Numbered from the stretch's first letter, positions 1-7,231 are shown. The stretch: DNA of 18,507 bases from Candidatus Thorarchaeota archaeon (GCA_016840825.1 JAEORN010000006.1:1-18507), one strand, 5' to 3'. A program made the numbers and translations. The notes: generated by a model from the letters alone, not told the origin.

Positions 1-59
1 GTAGAGTAGCAATTTACACACCCAAACCCTTTTCCTGATGATTGTAGGAGATTGGTTCG

Positions 60-512
60 GTGCAGATAGTGAGTGACGAATCAGAATCGCATGAATATAC
101 AGTACGTGTTGATTGGACACAGGGTCGCGAAGGGACGATGCTGGTTGAGGGAAAACCTGTTGTCGAAGTTGCGGCGCCTCCAGAGTTTGACGGGCCTGAA
201 GGTGTAATATCTCCTGAGGACTTGTTTGTTGCGGCAGCAGCATCGTGCTTCATGACAACATTTGTTACTTTCTCAAAGAAGCTTAGATTTGACTACAAAT
301 CATTCTCCTGTACAGCGAAAGGAACCCTTGAGAGAGTAGAGAAAGGATTCCAATTCACAAAGATGCATATCACCGCTAACGTTGCAGTGGAATCAGAAGA
401 CCTTAAGCACAAAGCTGAACGAGGGCTAGAACTTGCAGGAAAATACTGCCTTGTTTCAAATAGTATGAAGTGCGAAACTTTCCATGAGAACAATGTAGTT
501 ATTGTACCTTAG
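60..512 (+). CDS. OsmC/Ohr family peroxiredoxin-like protein
   Basis: A 150-aa protein matching the OsmC fold in length and pattern. OsmC/Ohr proteins are cytosolic thiol peroxidases that reduce organic hydroperoxides using two cysteines. Visible here: the first cysteine at residue 63, in a small-residue helix after the typical SPEDLFVAAAASC stretch, and the second at residue 130 in GKYCLVSNS. Both sit at family-typical positions about 67 residues apart. The start is GTG at 60, chosen because AGGAG lies 9 nt upstream and the conserved core begins about 12 residues in. The gene converges on valS across a short hairpin. It could be an OsmC paralogue with a non-peroxidase role, since archaeal substrates are mostly untested. 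Confidence 0.9.
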   Translation: MQIVSDESESHEYTVRVDWTQGREGTMLVEGKPVVEVAAPPEFDGPEGVISPEDLFVAAAASCFMTTFVTFSKKLRFDYKSFSCTAKGTLERVEKGFQFTKMHITANVAVESEDLKHKAERGLELAGKYCLVSNSMKCETFHENNVVIVP

Positions 513-523
513 AAAGAAAAAGC

Positions 524-546
524 CAAGGAGCAAAAATCACTCCTTG
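524..546. terminator. Hairpin between convergent OsmC gene and valS
   Basis: CAAGGAG (524-530) pairs with CTCCTTG (540-546) around a 9-nt loop, followed on the plus strand by a pyrimidine-rich tract (CTTTCTTCT). It overlaps the valS stop codon (537-539). It is a plausible shared terminator; archaeal termination depends mainly on oligo-T, so this is an inference from position and symmetry. Confidence 0.5.
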
Positions 547-3008
547 CTTTCTTCTGGTGCCTTTACATAGATTGTTTCTTCAGACTCAGGAAGGGTTACC
601 TCTATGAATCCATCTCCTTTTGGAGTGCCGAAATGAATCGTTTCTATACCATGCATTGCCTGTAGGTCTCTGGCCCAAGGTTCAAGGTCCTTTGAGATAT
701 ATGCCTCAGGCAATCCTGCCCGTAATGATAGCTCATTCTCTCTTTTGAATTTCCAAAAGCCACCGTTGGTTCTTAGAAGAAGATCAGTATAGTCAGCGAG
801 CTTTGATTGCCATCCTTCGATTGGCTGTGGATACATCTCAGTATGGATGCCATCCGGATTGTATAGCTCTCTGAATATTCCATCTGTCACAAATGGTGTT
901 ATCGGAGCTAAGGCAAGCAGTATGCGTTCCAGTGTTGTATGAAGTACATTCCAAGCAGACCTCTGCTCAGCCTCAGAGAACATTCCATCATAGTTGAATG
1001 CACGACCTTTTAGCATCTCAAGTATATGGTCAGCGAAGAAGTTCCAAGTGAAACTCCGTATATCTATCGCTGGTTTATGGAAGTCGAGCTTGTCGCACTC
1101 AGGAATGATGCTTTCAATAAGCTTGTTCAGTTCAGCTAGAACCCACTGGTCTACTGGTGTCAAATCCTTGCATTCTAGTCCTTTAGGATATGGAAACATA
1201 GAGATGAACCGTGCTACATTCCAGAGCTTTGTCATGAACTTTGACACACCTGCCAATCGATCTTCAGAGAATCTGAGATCACTGCCATGTCCTGCTTCAA
1301 GTGCTCCAAAAAGGCGGATTGCATCAGCACCATATTTGTTGACAATGGGTTCAGGATCAGGCGAGTTTCCTAGGGATTTACTCATCTTTTGTCCATTCTC
1401 ATCCATCACAAGGCCTGAAACCCAGATCTCCATAAAGGCGGGTTTTTTCAGTAGTTGATAGGTTCTAAGGAGAGAATAATAGAGCCAAGTTCTTACTATC
1501 TCTTTACCTTGAGGCCTCATTACAGACCCGAATGCCTTCTTGAACAGCTTCTCATCTCTCATGTAGCCGATTATTTGCAATCCACTAATAGATGAGTCCA
1601 TCCATGTATCAAAGGTACGCTCCTCTCCCCTAAAGCCTTCCATGGCACCGCACTCAGGACACCTAGAAAAGGGAGGGTCTTCTCTCCATGGTTGATAGTA
1701 TCTAATCTCCTTTGTATCAGGAATGACCGGTTTATCACAAGAATTGCAATACCAGAGAGGTATCTCGGTACCATAATATCTGCGTCTACTTATAGGCCAA
1801 TCTACCGTGACGCGATTTATCCAATCAATGAGAATCTGTCTATTGTGATCGGGGAAAAAGGTTGTATCTTTAGTGATTTTCATAAGCTCTTCCAGATAGT
1901 CTACCTGTTTGAGATAGTACTCTTCCATTGCAAGAAATTCGATAGGAGTCTTGCTTCTCCAACAAAGAGGTATTCGTTGGATCGATTCTTCTTGATTGTA
2001 CAGAATACCTTGTTCTTTCAGTTCCTTTGTAATGGCTTTCTTAGCATCAGCAATCTTCATACCAGCGAACTTGCCAGCCGCTTCAGTCATTTTACCATCT
2101 GGAGAAATTGCCTGAATTGGTGTGAGGGCATGGTCGCGGAATGCCATAACATCGGCCATATCACCATAGCTACATACCATTAGGGCACCTGTTCCAAATT
2201 CCATCTGAGCCGTATTGCTCTCGATGATGGGAACTTCTATCTCAAAAAGAGGTACTCTCGCCTTCTTTCCACCATATCCTTTGTATCTTTCATCGTCAGG
2301 ATGAATGAATACCGCACCACATGCACAAAGAAGCTCAGGACGTGTTGTAGCAATCTTGATGGGATCCATTCCATCTACCTCAAAGTAGAGATAGTTCAAA
2401 GTCGTAGGTCGTTCGGTGTACTCTACTTCTGCATCAGCTATAGTGGTTCCACACTCAAAGCACCAATTATTGGGTCTATAATCACTGTAAATCAGTCCCT
2501 TTTTCCACAGCTCGATGAATGTTGCCTGAGTTATTGCACGGTACTCTGGACTGTCCGTCTGATAGCTACCTTCCTTCTCGTATGTATTGAATCCAATTCC
2601 AAGTCGCTGAAACCACTTGGCCATCTCTTCTTCATATCCGTCAAGGGTTTCCTTACACTTTGCCACGAAAATATCTCTTGGAGTGGTGTGCATATCCATT
2701 CCGAATTCTTTCTCAACTCTTAGCTCAACAGGTAACCCATTTCGGTCAATCCCAAGTGGAAAATTGACCTCTAGTCCCTGCATGCTTCGGAATCTTGCAA
2801 TCATGTCAATCTGAGTATAGTGAATCAATTGACCTAGATGTGCATAGCCAGATAGATAGGGTGGGGGAGTATCCACACTATAAAGCTCTTTTCCTGAATA
2901 AGGGTTGAACTGATACACCCAGTTCTCTTTCCACTGTTCGAGGAGTTCCTCTTCAGCTGATGGTTTCCATCTTTTAGATTTGATTGCGGGTTCGAATTTA
3001 TTCGTCAA
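537..3008 (-). CDS. valS: Valyl-tRNA synthetase, archaeal type
   Basis: An 823-aa class Ia aminoacyl-tRNA synthetase that charges tRNA-Val in the cytoplasm. Visible in order: N-terminal DTPPPYLSGYAHLGQ (residues 46-60, the HIGH region), FPLGIDRNGLPVEL typical of archaeal ValRS, a zinc-type CFECG knuckle, the CP1 editing domain with TTRPELL and HPDDERY, then DWPISRRRYYGTEIPLWYC, a second CxxC...CxxC zinc ribbon, TFDTWMDSSIS, and the KMSKS loop in GQKMSKSLGN. The ValRS-specific TTRPELL and LRFSE signatures separate it from IleRS and LeuRS. The start is TTG at 3008, supported by a purine-rich GGAGAGGAAG just upstream. The last HIGH residue is Gln rather than His. The long C-terminal coiled coil of bacterial ValRS is absent, as expected in archaea. 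Confidence 0.93.
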   Translation of the reverse strand: MTNKFEPAIKSKRWKPSAEEELLEQWKENWVYQFNPYSGKELYSVDTPPPYLSGYAHLGQLIHYTQIDMIARFRSMQGLEVNFPLGIDRNGLPVELRVEKEFGMDMHTTPRDIFVAKCKETLDGYEEEMAKWFQRLGIGFNTYEKEGSYQTDSPEYRAITQATFIELWKKGLIYSDYRPNNWCFECGTTIADAEVEYTERPTTLNYLYFEVDGMDPIKIATTRPELLCACGAVFIHPDDERYKGYGGKKARVPLFEIEVPIIESNTAQMEFGTGALMVCSYGDMADVMAFRDHALTPIQAISPDGKMTEAAGKFAGMKIADAKKAITKELKEQGILYNQEESIQRIPLCWRSKTPIEFLAMEEYYLKQVDYLEELMKITKDTTFFPDHNRQILIDWINRVTVDWPISRRRYYGTEIPLWYCNSCDKPVIPDTKEIRYYQPWREDPPFSRCPECGAMEGFRGEERTFDTWMDSSISGLQIIGYMRDEKLFKKAFGSVMRPQGKEIVRTWLYYSLLRTYQLLKKPAFMEIWVSGLVMDENGQKMSKSLGNSPDPEPIVNKYGADAIRLFGALEAGHGSDLRFSEDRLAGVSKFMTKLWNVARFISMFPYPKGLECKDLTPVDQWVLAELNKLIESIIPECDKLDFHKPAIDIRSFTWNFFADHILEMLKGRAFNYDGMFSEAEQRSAWNVLHTTLERILLALAPITPFVTDGIFRELYNPDGIHTEMYPQPIEGWQSKLADYTDLLLRTNGGFWKFKRENELSLRAGLPEAYISKDLEPWARDLQAMHGIETIHFGTPKGDGFIEVTLPESEETIYVKAPEESKE

Positions 3009-3127
3009 AACTTCCTCTCCTTGATGTCAACAAGGTGCGGACAAGTGTCTGCTCTAATCTCGAACAATTCAATTCTCCTAAAAGGGTTATGGACAAGTCT
3101 AGCTGACCATACATATCAATCAGAAAA

Positions 3128-3149
3128 GGCGAGTTCGAATGAACTCACC
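3128..3149 (-). terminator. Intrinsic-type terminator of the surface protein gene
   Basis: On the minus strand a 9-bp stem (GGTGAGTTC with GAACTCGCC, one G-U pair) closes a 4-nt loop and is followed directly by TTTT. It lies 18 nt past the stop codon of the 3168-4010 gene. The structure is a textbook Rho-independent shape, uncommon as a strict requirement in archaea. Confidence 0.65.
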
Positions 3150-3167
3150 TTGTGTGCTGGAGTATAT

Positions 3168-4010
3168 CTAATATTTCTTACCAAGAATGATTCCAAGAAT
3201 CAAACCACCAATGCCAGTCAATCCAACTAGCAGAAGTGTTGTAGTCAGTACAGGATCACCTAGAACACCTATTCCAGTGCCGCGTATGAAGCTTTGGTGG
3301 AGGGTATGAACCACAGTATGATTCTCATTGGATGATGTTGTTACCTGCTGAAGAGACCACGTAGAAAGCACTCCATCAGTATCATATTCAGCATTGAACG
3401 ACAAGGCCAAAGTACCGCTCATGTAATTATACACCGTATGGTTATACTCAACGCCAATTGATATCTCAAAGGAGAATGTACCATCTTCATTCGATTCGGT
3501 TATACTCGATACACCTTGTTGTGATTCGGCTTCATTAACCGCCGAGTTCCAATCTGTATTATGAGTACTCCAAACCGGGTTTACAAAGAACATGCTTCCA
3601 GGATGGTGTTCGGAAAAGTAGGGATACATACCTAAATTGTAGTCTTCTGCAAGCCCATCCTCATCATCATCAGTTGTTTGTAAATCAAAGTAGACTTTAT
3701 TCTCTTGGAAATCAACAGAACCATTGTATTCATCATAGTAAGGAGAGAAACCATAGGGGTGGTAATTCATACCTGTGAATGTATATTCATATAGATCGCT
3801 TGGAGTAATGTTGTAAACGTTTATTCGAAAGCTTCCTTGTTGTGTTTCTTCCAGAACCACTGTATTGTCAACCTGATATCTCTGATCGAACCAGATGGCG
3901 TTGAAATCATAGATATTTCCTGTAATCTCTGCGGCTACAGAACGTGGTGTCGCTCCAAGCAGTAGCAATCCAATTGCTACTATTACAAATAGCGTTCTCC
4001 TTGACATCAT
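3168..4010 (-). CDS. Secreted protein with C-terminal membrane anchor, unknown function
   Basis: A 280-aa protein, probably exported and held at the outer face of the membrane. Residues 5-27 form a Sec-type signal peptide (RR, then a hydrophobic run, then AAA). Residues about 253-276 form a single C-terminal transmembrane helix followed by GKKY. The ectodomain is rich in Tyr, Thr, Asn and acidic residues, with four N-glycosylation sequons (N67, N96, N190, N230). Near 114-123 an acidic DDDEDGLAED stretch resembles thrombospondin type-3-like calcium loops. No enzymatic motif was recognised. The start is ATG at 4010 (or the next ATG at 4007), with GGTGA 7 nt upstream and a TATA box at about 4055-4061. 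It has its own promoter and terminator, so it is probably monocistronic. Confidence 0.75.
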   Translation of the reverse strand: MMSRRTLFVIVAIGLLLLGATPRSVAAEITGNIYDFNAIWFDQRYQVDNTVVLEETQQGSFRINVYNITPSDLYEYTFTGMNYHPYGFSPYYDEYNGSVDFQENKVYFDLQTTDDDEDGLAEDYNLGMYPYFSEHHPGSMFFVNPVWSTHNTDWNSAVNEAESQQGVSSITESNEDGTFSFEISIGVEYNHTVYNYMSGTLALSFNAEYDTDGVLSTWSLQQVTTSSNENHTVVHTLHQSFIRGTGIGVLGDPVLTTTLLLVGLTGIGGLILGIILGKKY

Positions 4011-4052
4011 GACAATTCACCACTGTTTTACAGATTGTTCCTTGTGATATTT

Positions 4053-4063
4053 CCATATAAACT
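4053..4063 (-). promoter_or_regulatory. TATA box of the surface protein gene
   Basis: Minus-strand AGTTTATATGG places a start of transcription near 4031, giving a leader of about 20 nt that carries the GGTGA ribosome-binding site before ATG 4010. Recognised by consensus and spacing only. Confidence 0.5.
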
Positions 4064-4148
4064 GGTGTGAGAGAAACAGGTGAACTACTAGTGAATTTCT
4101 TCATCAAATCGATCGAATGTGCGTTAGAAGTAGTATTAATATGAGACT

Positions 4149-4162
4149 GTCGAAATTTCGAC
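4149..4162. promoter_or_regulatory. Perfect 14-bp palindrome, possible operator
   Basis: GTCGAAATTTCGAC is a perfect dyad in the divergent region between the surface protein gene and pyrH. A second short palindrome, TCGATCGA, lies near 4108-4115. The position and AT-centred symmetry suit binding by a dimeric regulator; the winged-helix protein encoded downstream of pyrH is a candidate partner. No direct evidence of binding is available from sequence. Confidence 0.4.
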
Positions 4163-4238
4163 GGGTTGGTCTAATCAAGAAAGCTTCTTTAATCTCTCTC
4201 AGGAGTAATGCATAAACATACAGAACTGGGGACGCAAT

Positions 4239-4934
4239 ATGCGTGTAGTGCTAAAACTTGGAGGGTCTCTCCTCTATAATGATGCGAACGAGATAATCAT
4301 AGACCGCATTAGGGAATATGCGTCTGTGATTAAGGAACTCGTATCAAGCAACCATCAATTTGTGGTGGTCGTAGGAGGAGGAAAGCCAGCAAGATTCTTC
4401 ATTACTGCAGCAAGGGCCCTTGGAGCGAGCGAAGCACAGTGTGATTGGCTCGGAATTAAGATTGCACGCCATAATGCCGAACTGTTGTGCGCTGCTCTTG
4501 GAGATATTGCGTACCCAAAGATTGCAGAAACATTAGATGAGCTTGAGATTGCAGCATGTACAGGAAGAGTTGTTCTGATGGGTGGATTAACTCCAGGCCA
4601 ATCTACTAATGCGGTAGCCGCTTTAGCTGCTGAAGCCATTCATGCTAATCTTCTTTTGAATGCCACAAATGTGGATGGCGTATATGATCGGGATCCAAAG
4701 GAACCCGGAGCAAAACGCTTTGATTCAATTCACATAACCAAGCTCAAAGAAGTACTCTCGGGTGGGGGAACCCGCGCAGGAGAGTACAAACTATTCGACC
4801 CTGTCGCCATTAGAGTAGTCGAGCGATCAAAAATAAAGACCATCATCTTCGATGGAAGAAATCCTGACAGTCTTTTGAAAATTCTGAAAGGAAAGGACAT
4901 TGGAACTGTTGTGGTACATGACGGTTCTGAATAA
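4239..4934 (+). CDS. pyrH: UMP kinase, archaeal type
   Basis: A 231-aa amino-acid-kinase-fold enzyme that converts UMP to UDP with ATP, in cytosolic pyrimidine nucleotide synthesis. Visible: KLGGS at residues 6-10 (phosphate loop), VVGGGKPAR at 45-52, LGASEAQCDWLGI, RHNAELLCAALGD, VVLMGGLTPGQSTN at 111-124, and NATNVDGVYDRDP at 141-153 in the nucleotide-binding half. This order and the length match archaeal PyrH rather than aspartokinase or MfnE-type relatives. The start is ATG at 4239, preceded by GGGGA with 6-nt spacing. A TATA-like CATAAACA at 4211-4218 would also permit a leaderless transcript. The gene is followed after 13 nt by a winged-helix regulator, probably in the same transcript. 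Confidence 0.92.
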   Translation: MRVVLKLGGSLLYNDANEIIIDRIREYASVIKELVSSNHQFVVVVGGGKPARFFITAARALGASEAQCDWLGIKIARHNAELLCAALGDIAYPKIAETLDELEIAACTGRVVLMGGLTPGQSTNAVAALAAEAIHANLLLNATNVDGVYDRDPKEPGAKRFDSIHITKLKEVLSGGGTRAGEYKLFDPVAIRVVERSKIKTIIFDGRNPDSLLKILKGKDIGTVVVHDGSE

Positions 4935-4947
4935 GGGGGTACTTTGA

Positions 4948-5238
4948 ATGGAAGAACTGCTAGAGCAAATATTTGCATCGCGTGCACAGACCAGAGTTGT
5001 ACAACATTTTCTTGATCGACCAAAGGAATTCTTTAACCTTAGTAGAATCGCAAAGGAAACTAAACTGGCTCATTCAACAATTCACAGAGTGATGCAGCCT
5101 CTAGTCGATATGGGGTTGATTAAAGAAATCAAAGTAGGGCAGCAGATTAGACTATTCATTCTAGAAACGGAAGACGACAAATCCAAGATACTAGCTGATT
5201 TCTATGAGAAGGTCAAACCATTCCTGAAAGAGGGATGA
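4948..5238 (+). CDS. Winged helix-turn-helix transcriptional regulator
   Basis: A 96-aa protein that is almost wholly one winged-helix domain. A helical N-terminus (EELLEQIFASRAQTRVVQHFL) precedes the helix-turn-helix at about residues 28-55 (FNLSRIAKETKLAHSTIHRVMQPL), then a wing (GLIKEIKVGQQIRLFIL), then a C-terminal helix likely to dimerise. This resembles small ArsR/MarR-like archaeal regulators. There is no metal-binding cysteine set and no ligand domain. It sits 13 nt after pyrH with GGGGG before the ATG, so co-transcription is likely. Its target is unknown; the palindrome upstream of pyrH is one possibility. Confidence 0.8.
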   Translation: MEELLEQIFASRAQTRVVQHFLDRPKEFFNLSRIAKETKLAHSTIHRVMQPLVDMGLIKEIKVGQQIRLFILETEDDKSKILADFYEKVKPFLKEG

Positions 5239-5254
5239 TCACGCTCTTGAACAT

Positions 5255-6058
5255 CTAATCACTAAGAAAATCAATCAATAGTTGATTGAGTTGCCCCGTC
5301 ATTTGAATATTGGGATCGTGACCGCATCCAGGAAGGATTACCAACTTTGAGTTTGGAATCTGCTTTGCGGTTTCCTGAGCTAATGATACATTGAATATCA
5401 TATCTTCAGCCCCATGAATAATGAGGGTTGGGTTCTTTATCGTGTGAAGTCTTTCCTCAACATTGAAGGTAGCTAATCCAAGACCTGCTGCGAGGACACC
5501 CTCCTCATTAAGGAGGTTTTCTCGGTTCTTTATATATTCAATGACGTCTTTATTTTGTTCAATGAATTCTTCAGGATAGGAACTCCTAATTGATGCCTCG
5601 AAATATGCTTCATCATCACCAGCTACTTGTGCCTCTCTCCAGGCATATACAACATCTATTGTCTGTTCAGTTATCTTTGGACCTGTGGATATCAAGACTA
5701 GCTTGTTCACTCGTTCAGGAAAATCAAGTACGAACTGATGAGATATCAGTCCCCCCATAGATCCGCCTACAACAGATACTCTATCGATTCCGATATGCTC
5801 TAAAAGTGCATTCAAATCATTGGCAAAAACCTCAGCAGAGATCGTATCCATTCCGGGACCTGTGGAGTAACCGTGTCCTCGTTGGTCCATCATTATCAGC
5901 TTGAAATGCTTAGAGAGAGGTTCTTCTTGAAACTCCCAACCTCTCATATCACCCCCAAGTCCATGGACCAAAAGAACAGGAGGACCCTCACCTACTATTC
6001 GATATTTCATGGTTATGCCATTGATTTCTGCTTCAAGCACTCTCGAACACCGCAGCAC
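5255..6058 (-). CDS. Alpha/beta-fold hydrolase
   Basis: A 267-aa cytosolic alpha/beta hydrolase of the single-domain type. Visible: the oxyanion-hole motif VHGLGG (residues 31-36), MDQRGHGYS (57-65), the nucleophile elbow GGSMGG with Ser100, the acid in IHGAEDM (Asp219), and His247 in PGCGHDPN. The cap region (about 130-195) is helical. Substrate cannot be told; relatives include esterases, haloperoxidase-like and MhpC-like C-C hydrolases. The start at 6058 is GTG without a clear ribosome-binding site. A second in-frame GTG at 6040 would remove six residues and fits the fold equally well. The gene runs 20 nt behind the small gene at 6079-6270 and converges with the winged-helix gene. Confidence 0.88.
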   Translation of the reverse strand: MLRCSRVLEAEINGITMKYRIVGEGPPVLLVHGLGGDMRGWEFQEEPLSKHFKLIMMDQRGHGYSTGPGMDTISAEVFANDLNALLEHIGIDRVSVVGGSMGGLISHQFVLDFPERVNKLVLISTGPKITEQTIDVVYAWREAQVAGDDEAYFEASIRSSYPEEFIEQNKDVIEYIKNRENLLNEEGVLAAGLGLATFNVEERLHTIKNPTLIIHGAEDMIFNVSLAQETAKQIPNSKLVILPGCGHDPNIQMTGQLNQLLIDFLSD

Positions 6059-6078
6059 TACTAGACATAGATTTGCTC

Positions 6079-6270
6079 TTAAGCTTGCTCAAGAACATGA
6101 AGCAGACCAATATGCAATCGTTCCAGGTATCCTTTGATGGATTCGATGTAATCCAGAAGGTCCTTGTGGGAAACCTCACTATGCTTTGATTTTGCAAATG
6201 TTCCTACAGCATTGTATGCATCAGATACTTCACGTAGACGTTCTAATCGTTCCACACGTAATGCCTCCAT
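6079..6270 (-). CDS. Small helical protein, hypothetical
   Basis: A 63-aa ORF starting at ATG 6270 (an in-frame TTG lies just before it). It is Leu/Glu/Arg-rich with heptad-like spacing (MEALRVERLERLREVSDAYN at the start, SIKGYLERLHIGLLHVLEQA at the end), so it would fold as a helical hairpin or coiled coil. No family was recognised. It lies 20 nt upstream of the hydrolase gene on the same strand, consistent with an operon. A TATA-like ATTAAAAGG lies about 45 nt upstream on the minus strand. No ribosome-binding site is visible. Codon patterns look coding, but the size keeps confidence moderate. Confidence 0.5.
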   Translation of the reverse strand: MEALRVERLERLREVSDAYNAVGTFAKSKHSEVSHKDLLDYIESIKGYLERLHIGLLHVLEQA

Positions 6271-6362
6271 CAAACAAGCAATACTTGGTGTTGCTTCCTA
6301 GAGCAGGTTTTGATAATCCCTTTTAATCTCGTAAACTTTTGATTGCGCCCGAGCCAAAACGG

Positions 6363-6370
6363 CTATATTG
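6363..6370 (+). promoter_or_regulatory. TATA box of tRNA-Leu
   Basis: CTATATTG lies about 37 nt before the first tRNA base, so transcription would begin near 6390-6394 with a short 5' leader for RNase P removal. Called from consensus and spacing. Confidence 0.45.
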
Positions 6371-6440
6371 CATTCGAGTACAACAACAGATTGCCTACAA
6401 ATGCCGAGATAGCCAAGCGGTCAACGGCGGTGGACTCAAG

Positions 6441-6478
6441 ATCGTTTATCGACAATGTCGCTGGACCTACGAGGAGAA
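6441..6478 (+). other. tRNA intron 1, canonical position 37/38
   Basis: A 38-nt intron in the anticodon loop. The BHB fold: central helix CTCA (6435-6438) with GGAG (6473-6476), three Watson-Crick pairs plus one A-G mismatch. The 5' bulge A-G|A is cut after G6440, and the 3' bulge A-A|A is cut after A6478. The inner helix is TCGT/ACGA with an apical CGAC/GTCG hairpin. It would be removed by the archaeal tRNA-splicing endonuclease. Confidence 0.8.
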
Positions 6479-6508
6479 ATCCACTCCTGTAGGGGTTCAT
6501 GGGTTCGA

Positions 6509-6538
6509 GCTATCATACATTTCGTATGATGGGGACAA
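6509..6538 (+). other. tRNA intron 2, T-loop position 58/59
   Basis: A 30-nt intron inside the T-loop. The inner helix is nine pairs, CTATCATAC (6510-6518) with GTATGATGG (6524-6532). The 5' bulge GAG (6507-6509) is cut after its second base. The central helix is GTTC (6503-6506) with GGAC (6533-6536), four pairs including one G-U. The 3' side AA|A is cut after A6538. Removal restores a perfect TTCGAAT loop, the main support for these boundaries. Confidence 0.82.
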
Positions 6539-6610
6539 ATCCCATTCTCGGCACCATCACTACTTTTGTACTCATTACGCAAAAGGAGGGAATCAGCAAA
6601 TCTTGAATAG

Positions 6611-7081
6611 CTAGCTTTTCCTCAAATCAAGCAGATGCTGGTATTGCCAATCTCGCTCTTTGGATATAGCAACGTCAACCATGGATGGATCTGTTGCCCT
6701 ATAGATTGCCTGTAAGGCATAGATTGCAGAACCAATGGAGTGAGTAGGAACATGTGCAGTCGCTACTGCTTGACCCGCGGCATGTGCAGCAGAGCGCGCA
6801 GCATTGTCATCTCCAACATCACGAGCAGCAGCATGTGAATCAAGAGATGCCTTACGTATAACGGCCATTCTGAACTGTCCTGTCTTTATCCATTCCTCGA
6901 GTACTTCGATAGCTTTTCGAGGGCGATTGTCTTCTGGATATTTCTCTTCAAAATATGGCAGAACACGATTAGTACAGTCAATTGCCCAGTAGGCTAAGGT
7001 CTTATGATCAGTCTTTTTCATAAGATCTACCATTCTCTCGTCTTTTCTATAATACGAAAGTGAGAATTTCGTCTTCTTCAT
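6611..7081 (-). CDS. Imm-5-like putative immunity family protein
   Basis: A 156-aa helical, soluble protein. The middle carries an alanine/histidine-rich pair of helices, DSHAAARD (residues 81-88) and then AARSAAHAAGQAVATAHV (94-111), followed by ALQAIYRATD. This resembles the bacterial family annotated as Imm-5-like putative immunity protein; the resemblance is recalled, not searched. In bacteria that family is linked by context to contact-dependent toxins, but no toxin gene is present here, so an immunity role is unproven. The start is uncertain: ATG 7081 has no ribosome-binding site, and a downstream ATG at codon 17 follows GACGAGAGA. The gene stands alone between tRNA-Leu and a small membrane protein gene. 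Confidence 0.65.
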   Translation of the reverse strand: MKKTKFSLSYYRKDERMVDLMKKTDHKTLAYWAIDCTNRVLPYFEEKYPEDNRPRKAIEVLEEWIKTGQFRMAVIRKASLDSHAAARDVGDDNAARSAAHAAGQAVATAHVPTHSIGSAIYALQAIYRATDPSMVDVAISKERDWQYQHLLDLRKS

Positions 7082-7231
7082 TCATGTGTCATCTTCGTTA
7101 ATTCTTCCACTTTCTCTTCCTTTCGTATTGCATCCCATAACATTTGCGCGTCTGGTTTGACCATACACAAAATGCGGAATGTGATTGTTGTTGAGAGAGT
7201 TTATCTTCTCTCGTTCAGAATAACATACGAA

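Larger units (their letters stand above)
6403..6556 (+). tRNA. tRNA-Leu(CAA) with two introns and encoded CCA
   Basis: Acceptor GCCGAGA (6403-6409) pairs perfectly with TCTCGGC (6546-6552), followed by discriminator A and encoded CCA (6554-6556). The D-stem is GCC/GGC with GG in the loop. The anticodon stem is GTGGA (6430-6434) with TCCAC (6480-6484), and anticodon CAA is at 6437-6439. The long variable arm TCCTGTAGGGGTTC (6485-6498) marks a class II tRNA. The T-stem ATGGG (6499-6503) pairs with CCCAT (6541-6545). Cloverleaf continuity requires removing 6441-6478 after position 37 and 6509-6538 after position 58. The T-loop then reads TTCGAAT, the expected consensus. The mature length is 83 nt plus CCA, normal for Leu. 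Confidence 0.9.

Noticed and set aside
994..1458. A 154-codon plus-strand ORF inside valS
   Set aside because: It is antisense to the conserved catalytic and KMSKS region of ValRS, a frame shadow.
3021..3230. A 69-codon plus-strand ORF upstream of valS
   Set aside because: It runs through the terminator and into the surface protein gene antisense, with no ribosome-binding site and unlikely composition.
6339..6614. A 91-codon plus-strand ORF across the tRNA locus
   Set aside because: It is wholly explained by the tRNA-Leu exons and introns and has no protein-like signal or ribosome-binding site.
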